Origin: an uncultured Clostridia bacterium | GTDB lineage: Bacteria > Bacillota > Clostridia > TANB77 > CAG-508 | Assembly: GCA_934120645.1 (NCBI GenBank) | Contig: CAKOUO010000003.1 | Coordinates: 1-64,000, forward strand | DNA length: 64,000 bases | Direction: 5' to 3' | Part shown: piece by piece, positions 32,368 through 41,134 of the stretch | How positions within the stretch are numbered: the first letter of the stretch is position 1 | Layout of the letters: every line of letters starts with the position of its first letter | Program-made: the position numbers and the translations under genes | Notes under the pieces: generated by a model | Told to the model about the DNA's origin: nothing | The model's input: the letters and a program-made list of their open reading frames with translations, nothing else | Database searches by the model: none

Positions 32368-32446
32368 ATATTTGTAAAATCTTTCGATATACTCTTTACA
32401 GATATTTTTTGGATTTAATTTAGTATTATCTTTTATTCAAGTAGTT

Positions 32447-32887
32447 TTAGCTTTTTTCCAAAATAATTGTTACAGGTCCATCATTAATCAATTCAACTTT
32501 CATATCTGCTCCAAATACACCAGTTTCTACAATATTAATTTTTTTCTTACATTCAGCTATAATATACTCATATAATTCATTTGCAAAATCAGGCTTTGCT
32601 GCATTTGTAAATGATGGTCTATTTCCACTAGAACAATCAGCATATAAAGTAAACTGTGATACCAAAAGTAATGAACCATTAACATCTTTTAAAGATAAAT
32701 TCATTTTTCCATTTTCATCTTCAAAAACTCTTAAGTTAATTAATTTTTTTATTAAATAATCTGCTATCTCTTTTGTATCTGTATGAGTTATTCCAATTAA
32801 AACCATAAAACCTTTGTCTATATTTCCAACTGTTTTATTATCTATATCAACTTCTGCATTTTTTACTCTTTGAACTAAAAATTTCAT
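32447..32887 (-). CDS. dtd: D-aminoacyl-tRNA deacylase
   Basis: This 146-residue Dtd removes D-amino acids (and glycine mischarged on tRNA-Ala) from tRNA. It shows MKFLVQRVKNAEVDI, VGNIDKGFMVLIGITHTDT, the motif LLVSQFTLYADCSSGNRPSF (SQFTL) and a C-terminal NDGPVTI matching the family NxGPVT catalytic motif. The start at 32887 has AGGTGAT upstream. It is followed on the same strand by the broken hydrolase gene. Confidence 0.96.
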   Translation of the reverse strand: MKFLVQRVKNAEVDIDNKTVGNIDKGFMVLIGITHTDTKEIADYLIKKLINLRVFEDENGKMNLSLKDVNGSLLLVSQFTLYADCSSGNRPSFTNAAKPDFANELYEYIIAECKKKINIVETGVFGADMKVELINDGPVTIILEKS

Positions 32888-32944
32888 AATAATCACCTAT
32901 GTATTTATAACATATTATAAACTATTATTCAATAAAAATATTTC

Positions 32945-32982
32945 AAAAAGAGTGAGGAACATATACATTCCTCACTCTTTTT
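32945..32982. terminator. Terminator between the 32985 gene and dtd
   Basis: A perfect 15-bp stem (AAAAAGAGTGAGGAA and its complement) has an 8-nt loop, with A and T runs on both sides, just after the stop of the 32985 gene on the minus strand. Confidence 0.9.
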
Positions 32983-32984
32983 AA

Positions 32985-33371
32985 TTATTCATCTTCAAGG
33001 TTTTCAATTTGAATTTCTCTATTGTCTTGCTTTCTTTCCATGTTTTCTAATTGTTCTTGACTCATATTTTCTTCATTATTTCTAATATATCCCTCTGCAT
33101 TAATATATTTCTCAACAACATTTTCTAATTGTTCCTCTTTTGTTTGTATATTATTAACTCCTTTTATTTGATTTTTTAATTCATTAATTTGCTTTTCTCT
33201 AATATCTTGTATTCTTCTTGCATTTTCTTTATTTTCTGGATTTCCTATATGTGAATATTGCTCTAGATGTCTTTTTGTTCTTGTGTGATTTTCAACTATA
33301 TTAATTAAATTATCTAATTGTCTATCTTTCTTTTCTGAATTTTCATTATTTTTATTATCAAAATTTTCCAT
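32985..33371 (-). CDS. Hydrophilic coiled-coil protein with two repeats
   Basis: This 128-residue, Glu/Asn/Lys-rich helical protein was not recognised. Two related units are visible. The first (about 17-70) has LDNLINIVENHTRTKRHLEQ and IQDIREKQINELKNQI. The second (about 78-126) has EEQLENVVEKYINAEGYIRN and MERKQDNREIQIENLEDE. No membrane segment is present. It may be a spore-specific or structural protein by its neighbours, but this is only context. AGGAGG lies before the ATG. It has its own terminator. Confidence 0.65.
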   Translation of the reverse strand: MENFDNKNNENSEKKDRQLDNLINIVENHTRTKRHLEQYSHIGNPENKENARRIQDIREKQINELKNQIKGVNNIQTKEEQLENVVEKYINAEGYIRNNEENMSQEQLENMERKQDNREIQIENLEDE

Positions 33372-33450
33372 TATAAAAATCCTCCTTAATGAAATAATAT
33401 ACTTATATCATTTGCATTTTTTGAAATTTTAAAATAGAAATTTTTGAAAT

Positions 33451-34167
33451 TTAATTAATTATATCTATCATATTATTATTATCAAGTCCTTCTAAATTAT
33501 AGTAAGTATTAGGAATATTTCCTACAATTACATTTTCGACGAGTAAAACTTGATTTGTTATCTTTGTTGTTATATTCTCAAATGGTGTTAATACACTTAC
33601 TTCACATTCTACTTCAAGATAAACTCTATGTAATGTTTGGTTAATTCCTTGTGCTTTAAATTCACTTCTTAAATCTGTTTGAACATTTCCTATTGAGGAA
33701 ATTTCAAGTTTTACTGCAGGACCTCTTCCTGATAATAATTTTAATCCTGTAAAACTTCCTAATGCTATTTTTACATTGTCTCTTCCTTTGTTATTTATTT
33801 CATTCTGGATTTTTACTGCTACATCTGAGATTATCTCATTAATAGCATTTATGTTTGATTTTATCATTGTTATATTTCCATTTTTATCTTTTTCTATTGT
33901 AAAAAGTTCATCATATGAATGTTCTCTCATAACTACTGTGGCTTGTTCATTAGAAACTATTGTTGCTATTGATTTTGCTTTGTCTTCACAAAGTGTATCA
34001 AATATAGGTGTAACTGCATCTAATATTAATTTTACTGTGCTAAATGCAATTATTAATATAATAAAAATTTTAATAAATTTTTCATTTTGTTTTTTATTAT
34101 TTTTTCCAATATTAGATATAAATATCTTTGGTAGTTTTATTCTTGGTCTTGAATATATTTTACTCAT
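33451..34167 (-). CDS. yunB: Sporulation protein YunB
   Basis: This 238-residue membrane-anchored protein of the YunB family is needed for spore development in Bacillus. A basic N-terminus leads to one hydrophobic segment (about 32-50, FIKIFIILIIAFSTVKLIL). A conserved extracytoplasmic domain follows, with NAINEIISDVAVKIQNEIN, ALGSFTGLKLLSGRGPAVKL and EVECEVSVLTPFENITTKI, ending NIPNTYYNLEGL. It overlaps the end of the upstream SPOCS/LysM gene by 8 bp, so the two are probably translationally coupled. Confidence 0.92.
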   Translation of the reverse strand: MSKIYSRPRIKLPKIFISNIGKNNKKQNEKFIKIFIILIIAFSTVKLILDAVTPIFDTLCEDKAKSIATIVSNEQATVVMREHSYDELFTIEKDKNGNITMIKSNINAINEIISDVAVKIQNEINNKGRDNVKIALGSFTGLKLLSGRGPAVKLEISSIGNVQTDLRSEFKAQGINQTLHRVYLEVECEVSVLTPFENITTKITNQVLLVENVIVGNIPNTYYNLEGLDNNNMIDIIN

Positions 34168-35707
34168 AATCCATTACTGGAACTTTTACATATTTAGGTA
34201 TAAATAGTTTTTGTCCTGGATATATTTCGTCTCTATTTTCTATTCCATTTACTCTTGCTATTCCATCAACTGTGCTTCCAAATTTTTTAGCTATTTTCCA
34301 TAAACTATCACCTTTTTGCACAATATAGATAACTATGCTGTAGTCTTCATCTTCTACTTTGTCACCCTCTTCTATACTATCTATTATGTTTATATTTGCT
34401 GTTCTATACATATTTGTATCTGCATTTATATCTATATTGCAGTCTATATTTCCTCCGTCTTGGACAATAAAATCTTTAGACCTTACTTCTAAATTATTAC
34501 TTGTATTTATTGATTCACCATTTTCTAAATTTTCAATTGTATATTCAAAAGGTATTTTTGCTTCTTTTACATCAATTTGCATTTTTGGATTTGTAAATAA
34601 AAATCTTAAGTTCATTTCTCCTTCATATAATATTTTTGAGTTTATTTTTGTTTCTTTTAATATTGTTGGACTTACATCTACATCTATTAAATTCTCATTT
34701 TCTATGTCTTTTAAACTTACTTTTTCTCTTATTTGTTTTTCATTTGTATTTTCTTGTTTATCTGTCATTGTAACAATTGATCTTTTTTCAAAGTCCAGTC
34801 TTTCACATGGACTATACATATCTTGTATTAAATTGATTTGTTTTTCTTCATATACATCACATACTACTTCAATTTCAATTTCTACATATATAGAATGTTC
34901 TTCTTGTGGATTTGGTTTTATTACAATATTTTTTATTTCATAATTTGCATCACAAATGTTTTCTTCCATAACATTTGGTATGTCTATAAATCCAACTACT
35001 GGTATTCTAGAGTTTACTACATTAATTTTATTTTCTTCTGTTAAATACATTATTTTTATTTCTACTTCTGATTTTGTTAAAACCTTGTTATAACTTATTT
35101 TTATGTCTTTATCTACTAATCTAACATTTACTTTTAAAATTTCTGCTAGATTATCCATATCATCTATTTTTACATTGTCTTTTGCATATATTTTATTTTC
35201 TCCTCTTCCAACTAATGAATTAACCTTCAAGTCTTCTTTTAAAATTTGAACATTTTCTGCATTTTGTAATTCGTTAATTATTTCAACCTCATCATTTAAA
35301 TATACTTTTAAATGTACTTCTAATGTTGCTTTTATGCTTATTTTCCTTCCGTTTAAAACTTTGCATTCTATTGATTTTATTTGCACTTCTGATACAACAT
35401 TCATATTTTCTTTGCAATCAGGTATATCTATTGCTTCTGAAAAGTCTAAACTTGTATTTAATCCTCTAACTGTATCATCTACATCATCTGGCATATACAT
35501 AATATATGTATTTATATTTCCGTCTAATCTTACTTTTCCTTCTTGAACTTCTTTTTTGTATATAGATACAACACCACTTGTACAAATTGTGTTCAAAATA
35601 TCAGGTTTTGAATCTGGAACTATCATATCACCTTCTGTAAATACAATTTCTTTTTTATCTGATACTAATTTATTAATACATAAGTTTTCTTTTGATGTTT
35701 CTATCAT
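34160..35707 (-). CDS. SPOCS (DUF3794) domain protein with C-terminal LysM
   Basis: The 515-residue protein contains two to three SPOCS/DUF3794 units, starting VFTEGDMIVPDSKPDILNTI and with repeats around residues 40-420. It ends in a LysM peptidoglycan-binding domain (about 457-505, YIVQKGDSLWKIAKKFGSTV...YPGQKLFIP). This domain set is common in clostridial spore-coat or spore-envelope proteins, related to the SpoVID/SafA type of coat morphogens. No signal peptide is present, consistent with mother-cell cytoplasmic expression and assembly on the forespore. It is coupled to yunB. Confidence 0.88.
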   Translation of the reverse strand: MIETSKENLCINKLVSDKKEIVFTEGDMIVPDSKPDILNTICTSGVVSIYKKEVQEGKVRLDGNINTYIMYMPDDVDDTVRGLNTSLDFSEAIDIPDCKENMNVVSEVQIKSIECKVLNGRKISIKATLEVHLKVYLNDEVEIINELQNAENVQILKEDLKVNSLVGRGENKIYAKDNVKIDDMDNLAEILKVNVRLVDKDIKISYNKVLTKSEVEIKIMYLTEENKINVVNSRIPVVGFIDIPNVMEENICDANYEIKNIVIKPNPQEEHSIYVEIEIEVVCDVYEEKQINLIQDMYSPCERLDFEKRSIVTMTDKQENTNEKQIREKVSLKDIENENLIDVDVSPTILKETKINSKILYEGEMNLRFLFTNPKMQIDVKEAKIPFEYTIENLENGESINTSNNLEVRSKDFIVQDGGNIDCNIDINADTNMYRTANINIIDSIEEGDKVEDEDYSIVIYIVQKGDSLWKIAKKFGSTVDGIARVNGIENRDEIYPGQKLFIPKYVKVPVMDYE

Positions 35708-35781
35708 TTTTTACCTCCTTACAATTTTTCTTTATAAATTTATATGTCCTTTTTCTTTTTTTATGACAAATTTATATATAT

Positions 35782-36027
35782 TTATTTTCTGCTTGGAGTT
35801 ATTATGATATTTATTTTGTCGTCATATTTATATTTTGTTATAATTCCTTCTGAAAAACTTGCAAGTTCATTTGGTATTACTATTGTAGTATAGTTTTCTT
35901 TTTTTAATTCTTCTATTTTATAGTCTACATCTTCTGGTTTTTTTATTTCATATATATCCATTCCTAATATCTTCGGAATTCTATAATTGTTTTGATCTTT
36001 TTCATATTTAATAAATGATATTCTCAT
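35782..36027 (-). CDS. Small protein resembling V-type ATPase subunit F
   Basis: This 81-residue protein has an alternating strand-helix pattern: ISFIKYEK, KILGMDIYEIKKPEDVDYKI, YTTIVIPNELASF, then a final strand IIITPSR. This fits the small Rossmann-like fold of V/A-ATPase subunit F. No other V-ATPase subunits lie nearby, so it is probably a stand-alone family member. Its position just before the SPOCS gene suggests a sporulation link but no more. Start 36027 has AGGTGAT upstream. It is preceded by a terminator at 36095-36123. Confidence 0.5.
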   Translation of the reverse strand: MRISFIKYEKDQNNYRIPKILGMDIYEIKKPEDVDYKIEELKKENYTTIVIPNELASFSEGIITKYKYDDKINIIITPSRK

Positions 36028-36094
36028 TTCTATCACCTTTTGTTATTTTTCCATATATATGTTTTTTTATTCTTTATGAAAAAGTTTTTAAATA

Positions 36095-36123
36095 AAAAAA
36101 GCACGATATTTTTCGTGCTTTTT
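36095..36123 (-). terminator. Terminator of the 36147 gene
   Basis: AAAAAAGCACGA (36095-36106) pairs with TCGTGCTTTTT (36113-36123), with a 6-nt loop and a T run on the minus strand. Confidence 0.9.
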
Positions 36124-36146
36124 CCAAAAGATAAATATTAGCTTTT

Positions 36147-36641
36147 TTATTTTTCGTAAATCTGAAAACTCAATAATAAGTTTTTAATACTAAAATTTAT
36201 AGGTTCCGGTACTATTATTTCACCTGTTTTTCTATCACTTATTATGATATCTACTGTATTATTATCTTTTATTTTTGCCATATATATTGGATCATAATGC
36301 TTTATTATTGCCCTTGTAAGCTTATCCCATTCTGGATCTATAAGAATAAGCTCTTTTTCTCCATTTGAATTTCTTACACTTGCAATAAAATCATTTATAT
36401 GTTTATTCATATCTTTTTCAAAAGTTTTTTCCTTAATGTATTGGCTCCAAACAATTCCAAACGAAATATACATAACAAAACTTATACCTAAAATCCACAT
36501 AATAGAAATTATTGCAATTTTTATGTTTATGCTCAAATTTCCAAACTTTTGAATCCTATAATTATACACAGGTAATAATGTCAAAATTCCAATGATTATT
36601 CCCATCATAATTGTAACCATTTTTGCTTTTTTTACTGTCAT
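36147..36641 (-). CDS. Hypothetical protein with two membrane segments
   Basis: This 164-residue protein has two hydrophobic segments (about residues 8-27, VTIMMGIIIGILTLLPVY, and 40-66, IAIISIMWILGISFVMYISF). A soluble C-terminal domain (about 70-164) contains ELILIDPEWDKLTRAIIKHY and DIIISDRKTGEIIVPEP. The family is not recognised. It stands alone between spo0A and the 36027 gene, with its own terminator. Confidence 0.65.
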   Translation of the reverse strand: MTVKKAKMVTIMMGIIIGILTLLPVYNYRIQKFGNLSINIKIAIISIMWILGISFVMYISFGIVWSQYIKEKTFEKDMNKHINDFIASVRNSNGEKELILIDPEWDKLTRAIIKHYDPIYMAKIKDNNTVDIIISDRKTGEIIVPEPINFSIKNLLLSFQIYEK

Positions 36642-36804
36642 TTTATTCTCCTCATGTTAGATTTGTTAACAAGTTACAAATTTAAAACTTAATATCTATC
36701 CTCCTTTTATATTTTTACATAGTTGTATTATAGCATAATTTATTTTTTATGTAAAGTCCATTAAAAATGTTTAAAAATATAATAATAAATAAAAAAAGAA
36801 TGCT

Positions 36805-37623
36805 TTATGCACTCTTTAATTCAAGTCTTAGCTTATCAGCAATCATTGCTATAAACTCGCTGTTAGTTGGTTTTCCTTTAGCTGCTGAGATTGTGTAGCC
36901 AAATATATTTTCAACTGTTTTTTGATCTCCTCTACCCCAAGCAACTTCTATTGCATGACGAATTGCACGTTCAACACGACTTGGTGTTGTGTTAAATTTA
37001 TAAGCAATTTTAGGATATAAACTTTTAGTTATTTGATTTATTACATCAATATCATTAACAACCATTATAATAGCTTCTCTTAAGTATTGATATCCTTTTA
37101 TATGTGCTGGTACACCAACTTCATGTATAATATTTGTAACCAATGCTTCTAAATTTTCCTCATTTTTTTCTGAGTTTGCTGGTATTTCTACATATTGTTG
37201 TTTAACTTCTTTTCCTATAAAATTATTTGGATTTTGTGTTGGTTTAAAGTTCTTTAATTCTCTAATTCTTTTTATTAATAATTCAATATCAAAAGGTTTA
37301 ACCACATAATATTCTGCTCCTAATGCAATAGCTTTTTGTGTAATTTTATCTTGTCCAACAGCTGATAACATTATACACATTGGTTTTTTATTACATTTTA
37401 TCATATTTATATTTTCTAATACTCCTATTCCATCTAAATGTGGCATTATTACATCTAATAAAACAATATCTGGCATTATATTTGTTATCATATCTATAGC
37501 TTCTTCTCCATCTTTAGCCAATCCTATAACTTCCATATCATCTTGTTCATGTATATATGAAGCAAGTGTTTGGCTGAATTCTTGATTATCATCAGCAATT
37601 AATATTGTTGTTTTTTCTTTCAT
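36805..37623 (-). CDS. spo0A: Sporulation master response regulator Spo0A
   Basis: This 272-residue response regulator controls entry into sporulation. The receiver domain (about 1-125) has the acidic pair ADDN, the phosphoacceptor in DIVLLDVIMPHLDG, the Ser/Thr switch ILSAVG and the Lys in YYVVKPFD. The DNA-binding domain (about 155-272) is the characteristic Spo0A C-terminus: VTNIIHEVGVPAHIKGYQYL, LYPKIAYKFNTTPSRVERAI and HAIEVAWGRGDQKTVENIFG. AGGAGG precedes the ATG. A promoter with an overlapping palindrome lies upstream. spoIVB is not the neighbour here, unlike in many Bacilli and Clostridia. Confidence 0.98.
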   Translation of the reverse strand: MKEKTTILIADDNQEFSQTLASYIHEQDDMEVIGLAKDGEEAIDMITNIMPDIVLLDVIMPHLDGIGVLENINMIKCNKKPMCIMLSAVGQDKITQKAIALGAEYYVVKPFDIELLIKRIRELKNFKPTQNPNNFIGKEVKQQYVEIPANSEKNEENLEALVTNIIHEVGVPAHIKGYQYLREAIIMVVNDIDVINQITKSLYPKIAYKFNTTPSRVERAIRHAIEVAWGRGDQKTVENIFGYTISAAKGKPTNSEFIAMIADKLRLELKSA

Positions 37624-37647
37624 AATATATCTCCTCCTAAAAAATTA

Positions 37648-37670
37648 AAACTGTAAAATATTTACAGTTT
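37648..37670. promoter_or_regulatory. Palindrome at the spo0A transcription start
   Basis: AAACTGTAAA-ATA-TTTACAGTTT is a perfect 10-bp dyad starting two bases after the -10 of the spo0A promoter and ending before the ribosome site. It could be an operator or an RNA hairpin at the mRNA 5' end. Confidence 0.65.
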
Positions 37671-37672
37671 GG

Positions 37673-37701
37673 ATTATATTATTTAATTTTTAAAATTTCA
37701 A
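37673..37701 (-). promoter_or_regulatory. Sigma-A promoter of spo0A
   Basis: On the minus strand TTGAAA (37696-37701) and TATAAT (37673-37678) have a 17-nt spacer, about 50 nt before the ATG. Confidence 0.75.
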
Positions 37702-37740
37702 TTAATTATTGGAAATTTTTACCAATTTTTTATAAAAGAT

Positions 37741-38379
37741 TTATTTTATTATACATTTATCTATAATTTTTTTAGATAAAAACTTTAATTCTATTAAATT
37801 AATATTTTTTGTTTCAAAATCCTTTATTAATCTTTGCTTTCTGATTTCTTCTAACTGAATTTTACAAATAATTTTATCGGAATATTCTAAGTCTGTTATA
37901 TTAATATTATTTTTTCTACAATAATATTTAAAACTTTCTAAATTATTGTATTCTAAAATGGTTTCCGCTTCTATACCTATACACTTTTCAATCTTATATG
38001 ATTTATCTATTGCTTTTATTGTAACATCTGAATATGCTCTTACTAATCCTCCTGTCCCTAATAATATTCCTCCAAAATATCTTGTTACAATTACTAAAAT
38101 ATTACACATATTATTTTTTTGAAGAATATTTAACATTGGTCCTCCTGCAGTACCAGATGGTTCACCGTCATCACTTGATTTTTCTACTATATTTTCATTT
38201 TCCATTACTCTATATGCAACACAATTATGTCTTGCATCATAATATTTCTTCTTTGTTTCTTTTATAATTTTTTCTGCTTCTTCTTTATTTTCTACTTTAA
38301 ATAAATTACAAATAAATTTTGACTTTTTTTCTACTATTTCAGTTTGTATATTTTCTTTTATTGTAATAAAATTTTCCAT
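37741..38379 (-). CDS. YigZ/IMPACT family protein
   Basis: The 212-residue protein has the UPF0029 N-terminal domain (about 18-125). The family motifs are KFICNLFKVENKEEAEKII, KKYYDARHNCVAYRV and SSDDGEPSGTAGGPMLNIL, then VIVTRYFGGILLGTGGLVRAY (split: VIVTRYFGGILLG and TGGLVRAYSD). A short DUF1949-type C-terminal domain (about 135-205) follows. In eukaryotes the related IMPACT protein regulates translation; the bacterial role is unclear. It lies 8 bp after the flavoprotein gene on the same strand. Confidence 0.93.
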   Translation of the reverse strand: MENFITIKENIQTEIVEKKSKFICNLFKVENKEEAEKIIKETKKKYYDARHNCVAYRVMENENIVEKSSDDGEPSGTAGGPMLNILQKNNMCNILVIVTRYFGGILLGTGGLVRAYSDVTIKAIDKSYKIEKCIGIEAETILEYNNLESFKYYCRKNNINITDLEYSDKIICKIQLEEIRKQRLIKDFETKNINLIELKFLSKKIIDKCIIK

Positions 38380-38387
38380 TTTTCTCC

Positions 38388-39629
38388 TTATTTTCCTGCC
38401 GTATATCCAGTAGAATAGGCTATTTGTAAATTAAATCCTCCTGTATATGCATCTACATCTATAATTTCTCCGGCAAAGTATAGACCATTTATTAGTTTTG
38501 ATTCCATTGTTTTTGGATTTATTTCTTTTATATTTATTCCTCCACTTGTTACAATTGCTTCTTCTATTGGCCTAAATCCTTTTATTTCTATTATAAAGTT
38601 TTTTAATAATTTTACTAAACCTTTTCTTTCTTCTTTTGTTATTTCATTTACTTTTTTATTACTATTAATTCCACTCTTTTCTATTATAACAGGTATTAAC
38701 TTTTGTGGTAATAATTTATCTAAACTATTTTTAAATTGTTTGTTTTTTATCTCATTAAAGTCTCTTAAAATTCTTTCATTCAATTTTTCTTCTGTTAATG
38801 CTGGTTTAAAATCTATTTTTAAAATAATATTTTTATTTTTTAATAGTTCATATATATTTTTATATCTTACTAAATGTGCTGAGGAACTTAATATTATTGG
38901 TCCTGATACTCCAAAATGTGTAAATAACATTTCACCAAAATCTTGGTATATACTTTTATTCTTTGTTATATCTAATATCTCTATTTTTACATTTCTTAAT
39001 GATAATCCTTGTAATTTACTACAAATATTTTTATCATAAATTTCTAATGGCACTAACGATGGCTTTATATCTGTTAGTGTATGACCTAATTGTTTTGCTA
39101 TTTTATATCCATCACCTGTAGAACCTGTTAATGGATAACTTTTTCCCCCTGTTGCTAAAATTATTTTATCTGCTTTTATTGTTTCTTTTTCAGTTTTTAC
39201 TCCTATTGCTATATTGTCCTTTATTATAATTTGTTCTACTTTTGTATTTAATTTAATTTCTACTTTTAGTTCTTTTAATCTTTTTGTAAAACACTTTAAA
39301 ACATCTAATGATTTGTCTGTAATAGGAAAAATTCTATTTCCCCTTTCTTCTTTCACTTCAAGCCCTTCACTTTTTAAAAATTCAATTATATCTTTATTAG
39401 TATAATTCTTAAAACTACTATATAAAAACATTCCATTTCCAGGAATATTCTTTATAAAATCATCAATATTTAATGAAGATGTAATATTACATCTTCCCTT
39501 ACCTGTTATTAATAATTTTCTTCCTAAAGAAGACATTTTTTCTATTAAAATTACATCATTTCCATTTTCAGCTGATGTAATTGCAGACATCATACCTGCT
39601 GGTCCCCCACCTATTACTACTACTTTCAT
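38388..39629 (-). CDS. BaiN/HI0933-family FAD-dependent oxidoreductase
   Basis: The 413-residue flavoprotein starts with the dinucleotide fold MKVVVIGGGPAGMMSAITSA. The HI0933 signature SLGRKLLITGKGRCNITSS follows, then RGNRIFPITDKSLDVL, ILATGGKSYPLTGSTGDGY and the C-terminal FAD block LINGLYFAGEIIDVDAYTG. Family members include YhiN and BaiN (bile-acid dehydroxylation in some gut Clostridia), but sequence alone does not support a bile-acid role here. A REP-like pair lies directly upstream. Confidence 0.9.
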   Translation of the reverse strand: MKVVVIGGGPAGMMSAITSAENGNDVILIEKMSSLGRKLLITGKGRCNITSSLNIDDFIKNIPGNGMFLYSSFKNYTNKDIIEFLKSEGLEVKEERGNRIFPITDKSLDVLKCFTKRLKELKVEIKLNTKVEQIIIKDNIAIGVKTEKETIKADKIILATGGKSYPLTGSTGDGYKIAKQLGHTLTDIKPSLVPLEIYDKNICSKLQGLSLRNVKIEILDITKNKSIYQDFGEMLFTHFGVSGPIILSSSAHLVRYKNIYELLKNKNIILKIDFKPALTEEKLNERILRDFNEIKNKQFKNSLDKLLPQKLIPVIIEKSGINSNKKVNEITKEERKGLVKLLKNFIIEIKGFRPIEEAIVTSGGINIKEINPKTMESKLINGLYFAGEIIDVDAYTGGFNLQIAYSTGYTAGK

Positions 39630-39643
39630 TATTTACCTCTATT

Positions 39644-39743
39644 CCTGTCAATAGGGACGCCCCTTTTTGACAAGTATTATTTATAATTTTAGTGAATTTG
39701 TATATAAAAGTTGTCAAAAAGGGACGTCCCTATTGACAGGTTT
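39644..39743. repeat. REP-like inverted pair B
   Basis: Arms at 39644-39674 and 39706-39743 are inverted copies of the GGGACG element with core CTGTCAATAGGGACG. They differ at one core base (GACGCCCC against GACGTCCC) and are about 31 bp apart. The second arm supplies the final codons ACC-TGT-CAA and the TAG stop of the Alum_res gene, mirroring pair A at proS. Confidence 0.9.
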
Positions 39744-40992
39744 TCATTTCTTCTATTGCTTTTAATATTCCAAATTTTCCATAATTATATGTAAGTCCTC
39801 CTTGCATATATGCAATATACGGTTCTCTTATTGGTCCATCACAACTTAATTCTATTGTTGATCCTTCTGTAAATGTTCCTGCTGCCATTATTACTTTATC
39901 TTCATATCCTCCCATTTCACTTGGTTCTGGTATAACACAAGAATCTATTGGTGATCCTTTTTGGATACCTTGACAAAATTTTACTAAATTAGCTTCTGTT
40001 CCTAGTTTTATTGTTTGTACTATATCTGCTCTCTTTTCATTATATTTTGGGTCTACTTCATATCCTAATTTTTCTAGTATTCTACTAGCAAATATTGCTG
40101 TTTTTACACTACTTGCAACTACTTGTGGTGCAAAAAATAATCCTTTTATTAAAGCTGTATTCTGTCCTAAAGATGGTCCTATTTCTTTTCCTATTCCTGG
40201 TGCTGTAAGTCTTTCTGCACATAATTCAATTAATTCTTTTTTTCCTACAATATATGCTCCAGAAGTTGCAATACCTGCTCCTAAATTTTTCATTAAAGAT
40301 CCTACTGCTATATCTGCTCCTATTTCTATTGGTTCTTTTTCTTCTACAAATTCTCCATAACAGTTATCTACCATTATTATTACATTTTTATTTACTTTTC
40401 TTATTGCTGTTATTGCCTTTTCTATTTTATCTATTGTTAAGCTTTTTCTTGTTGAATATCCTCTTGACCTTTGTATTTCAACTAGTTTAACATCTTGTTT
40501 TTTTAATCTATTTTGTATTGTTTCAATGTCAAAGTCGTTGTTTATCAATTCTATTTGCTCATATTTTATTCCATATGCTTTTAATGAACTTTTACTTACA
40601 TCATTTCCACATCCTATAACTGTTTGTAATGTATCATATGGTGCTCCTGTTATGCTTATCATTGTTTCATTAGGACGTAATAATGCTGATAATGTTATTG
40701 CTAATGCATGTGTTCCAGATATAAATTGTGCACGTACTAATGCATCTTCACTCTTAAAAACATTTGAATATATTTCTTCTATTTTATTTCTTCCTGGTTC
40801 ATCTATTCCATAACCTGTTGATGAATTTAAATGCATTTCTTGTAAGTTACATTGTTGAAATGCTGTTAATACTTTTAAACTATTTTTCTCGCAAATTTCA
40901 TCGACAATTTGAAATTGTGGCTTTATCTCATTTTCTACTTCTTTTGATAAATTTATTAATTCTTCATTTTTTTCTAAAAAATTGTTATACAT
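39730..40992 (-). CDS. PLP-dependent enzyme of the Alum_res / methionine gamma-lyase-like family
   Basis: The 420-residue fold-type I PLP enzyme carries the family start LEKNEELINLSKEVENEIKP, SSTGYGIDEPGRNKIEEIY, the substrate and phosphate block AQFISGTHALAITLSALLRP, and a schiff-base Lys candidate in GSLMKNLGAGIATSGAYIVG. It is annotated in databases as aluminium resistance protein or methionine gamma-lyase family protein (YnbB in Bacillus); the true reaction is unknown. The last residues KTCQ come from the REP-like repeat. Confidence 0.9.
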   Translation of the reverse strand: MYNNFLEKNEELINLSKEVENEIKPQFQIVDEICEKNSLKVLTAFQQCNLQEMHLNSSTGYGIDEPGRNKIEEIYSNVFKSEDALVRAQFISGTHALAITLSALLRPNETMISITGAPYDTLQTVIGCGNDVSKSSLKAYGIKYEQIELINNDFDIETIQNRLKKQDVKLVEIQRSRGYSTRKSLTIDKIEKAITAIRKVNKNVIIMVDNCYGEFVEEKEPIEIGADIAVGSLMKNLGAGIATSGAYIVGKKELIELCAERLTAPGIGKEIGPSLGQNTALIKGLFFAPQVVASSVKTAIFASRILEKLGYEVDPKYNEKRADIVQTIKLGTEANLVKFCQGIQKGSPIDSCVIPEPSEMGGYEDKVIMAAGTFTEGSTIELSCDGPIREPYIAYMQGGLTYNYGKFGILKAIEEMKTCQ

Positions 40993-41061
40993 TTTATTCC
41001 CTTCTTTTCTTCTTAATATCTTAATTTTACTATATATTGATTGTTTTTACAAGACAATAAT

Positions 41062-41090
41062 TTGATTTTTTATGTAAATTATGGTATAAT
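41062..41090 (+). promoter_or_regulatory. Sigma-A promoter of the 41135 gene
   Basis: TTGATT (41062-41067) and TATAAT (41085-41090) have a 17-nt spacer. It matches the 57253-gene promoter at 25 of 29 positions, including the spacer TTTTATGTAAATT. Confidence 0.75.
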
Positions 41091-41134
41091 TTTTTTATTA
41101 CTATTTATTTAACACTTCAAGAGGAGGAAACAAC

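Noticed and set aside
38388..39629. Assignment as a bile-acid dehydroxylation enzyme
   Set aside because: The HI0933/YhiN family is broad and no other bai gene lies nearby.
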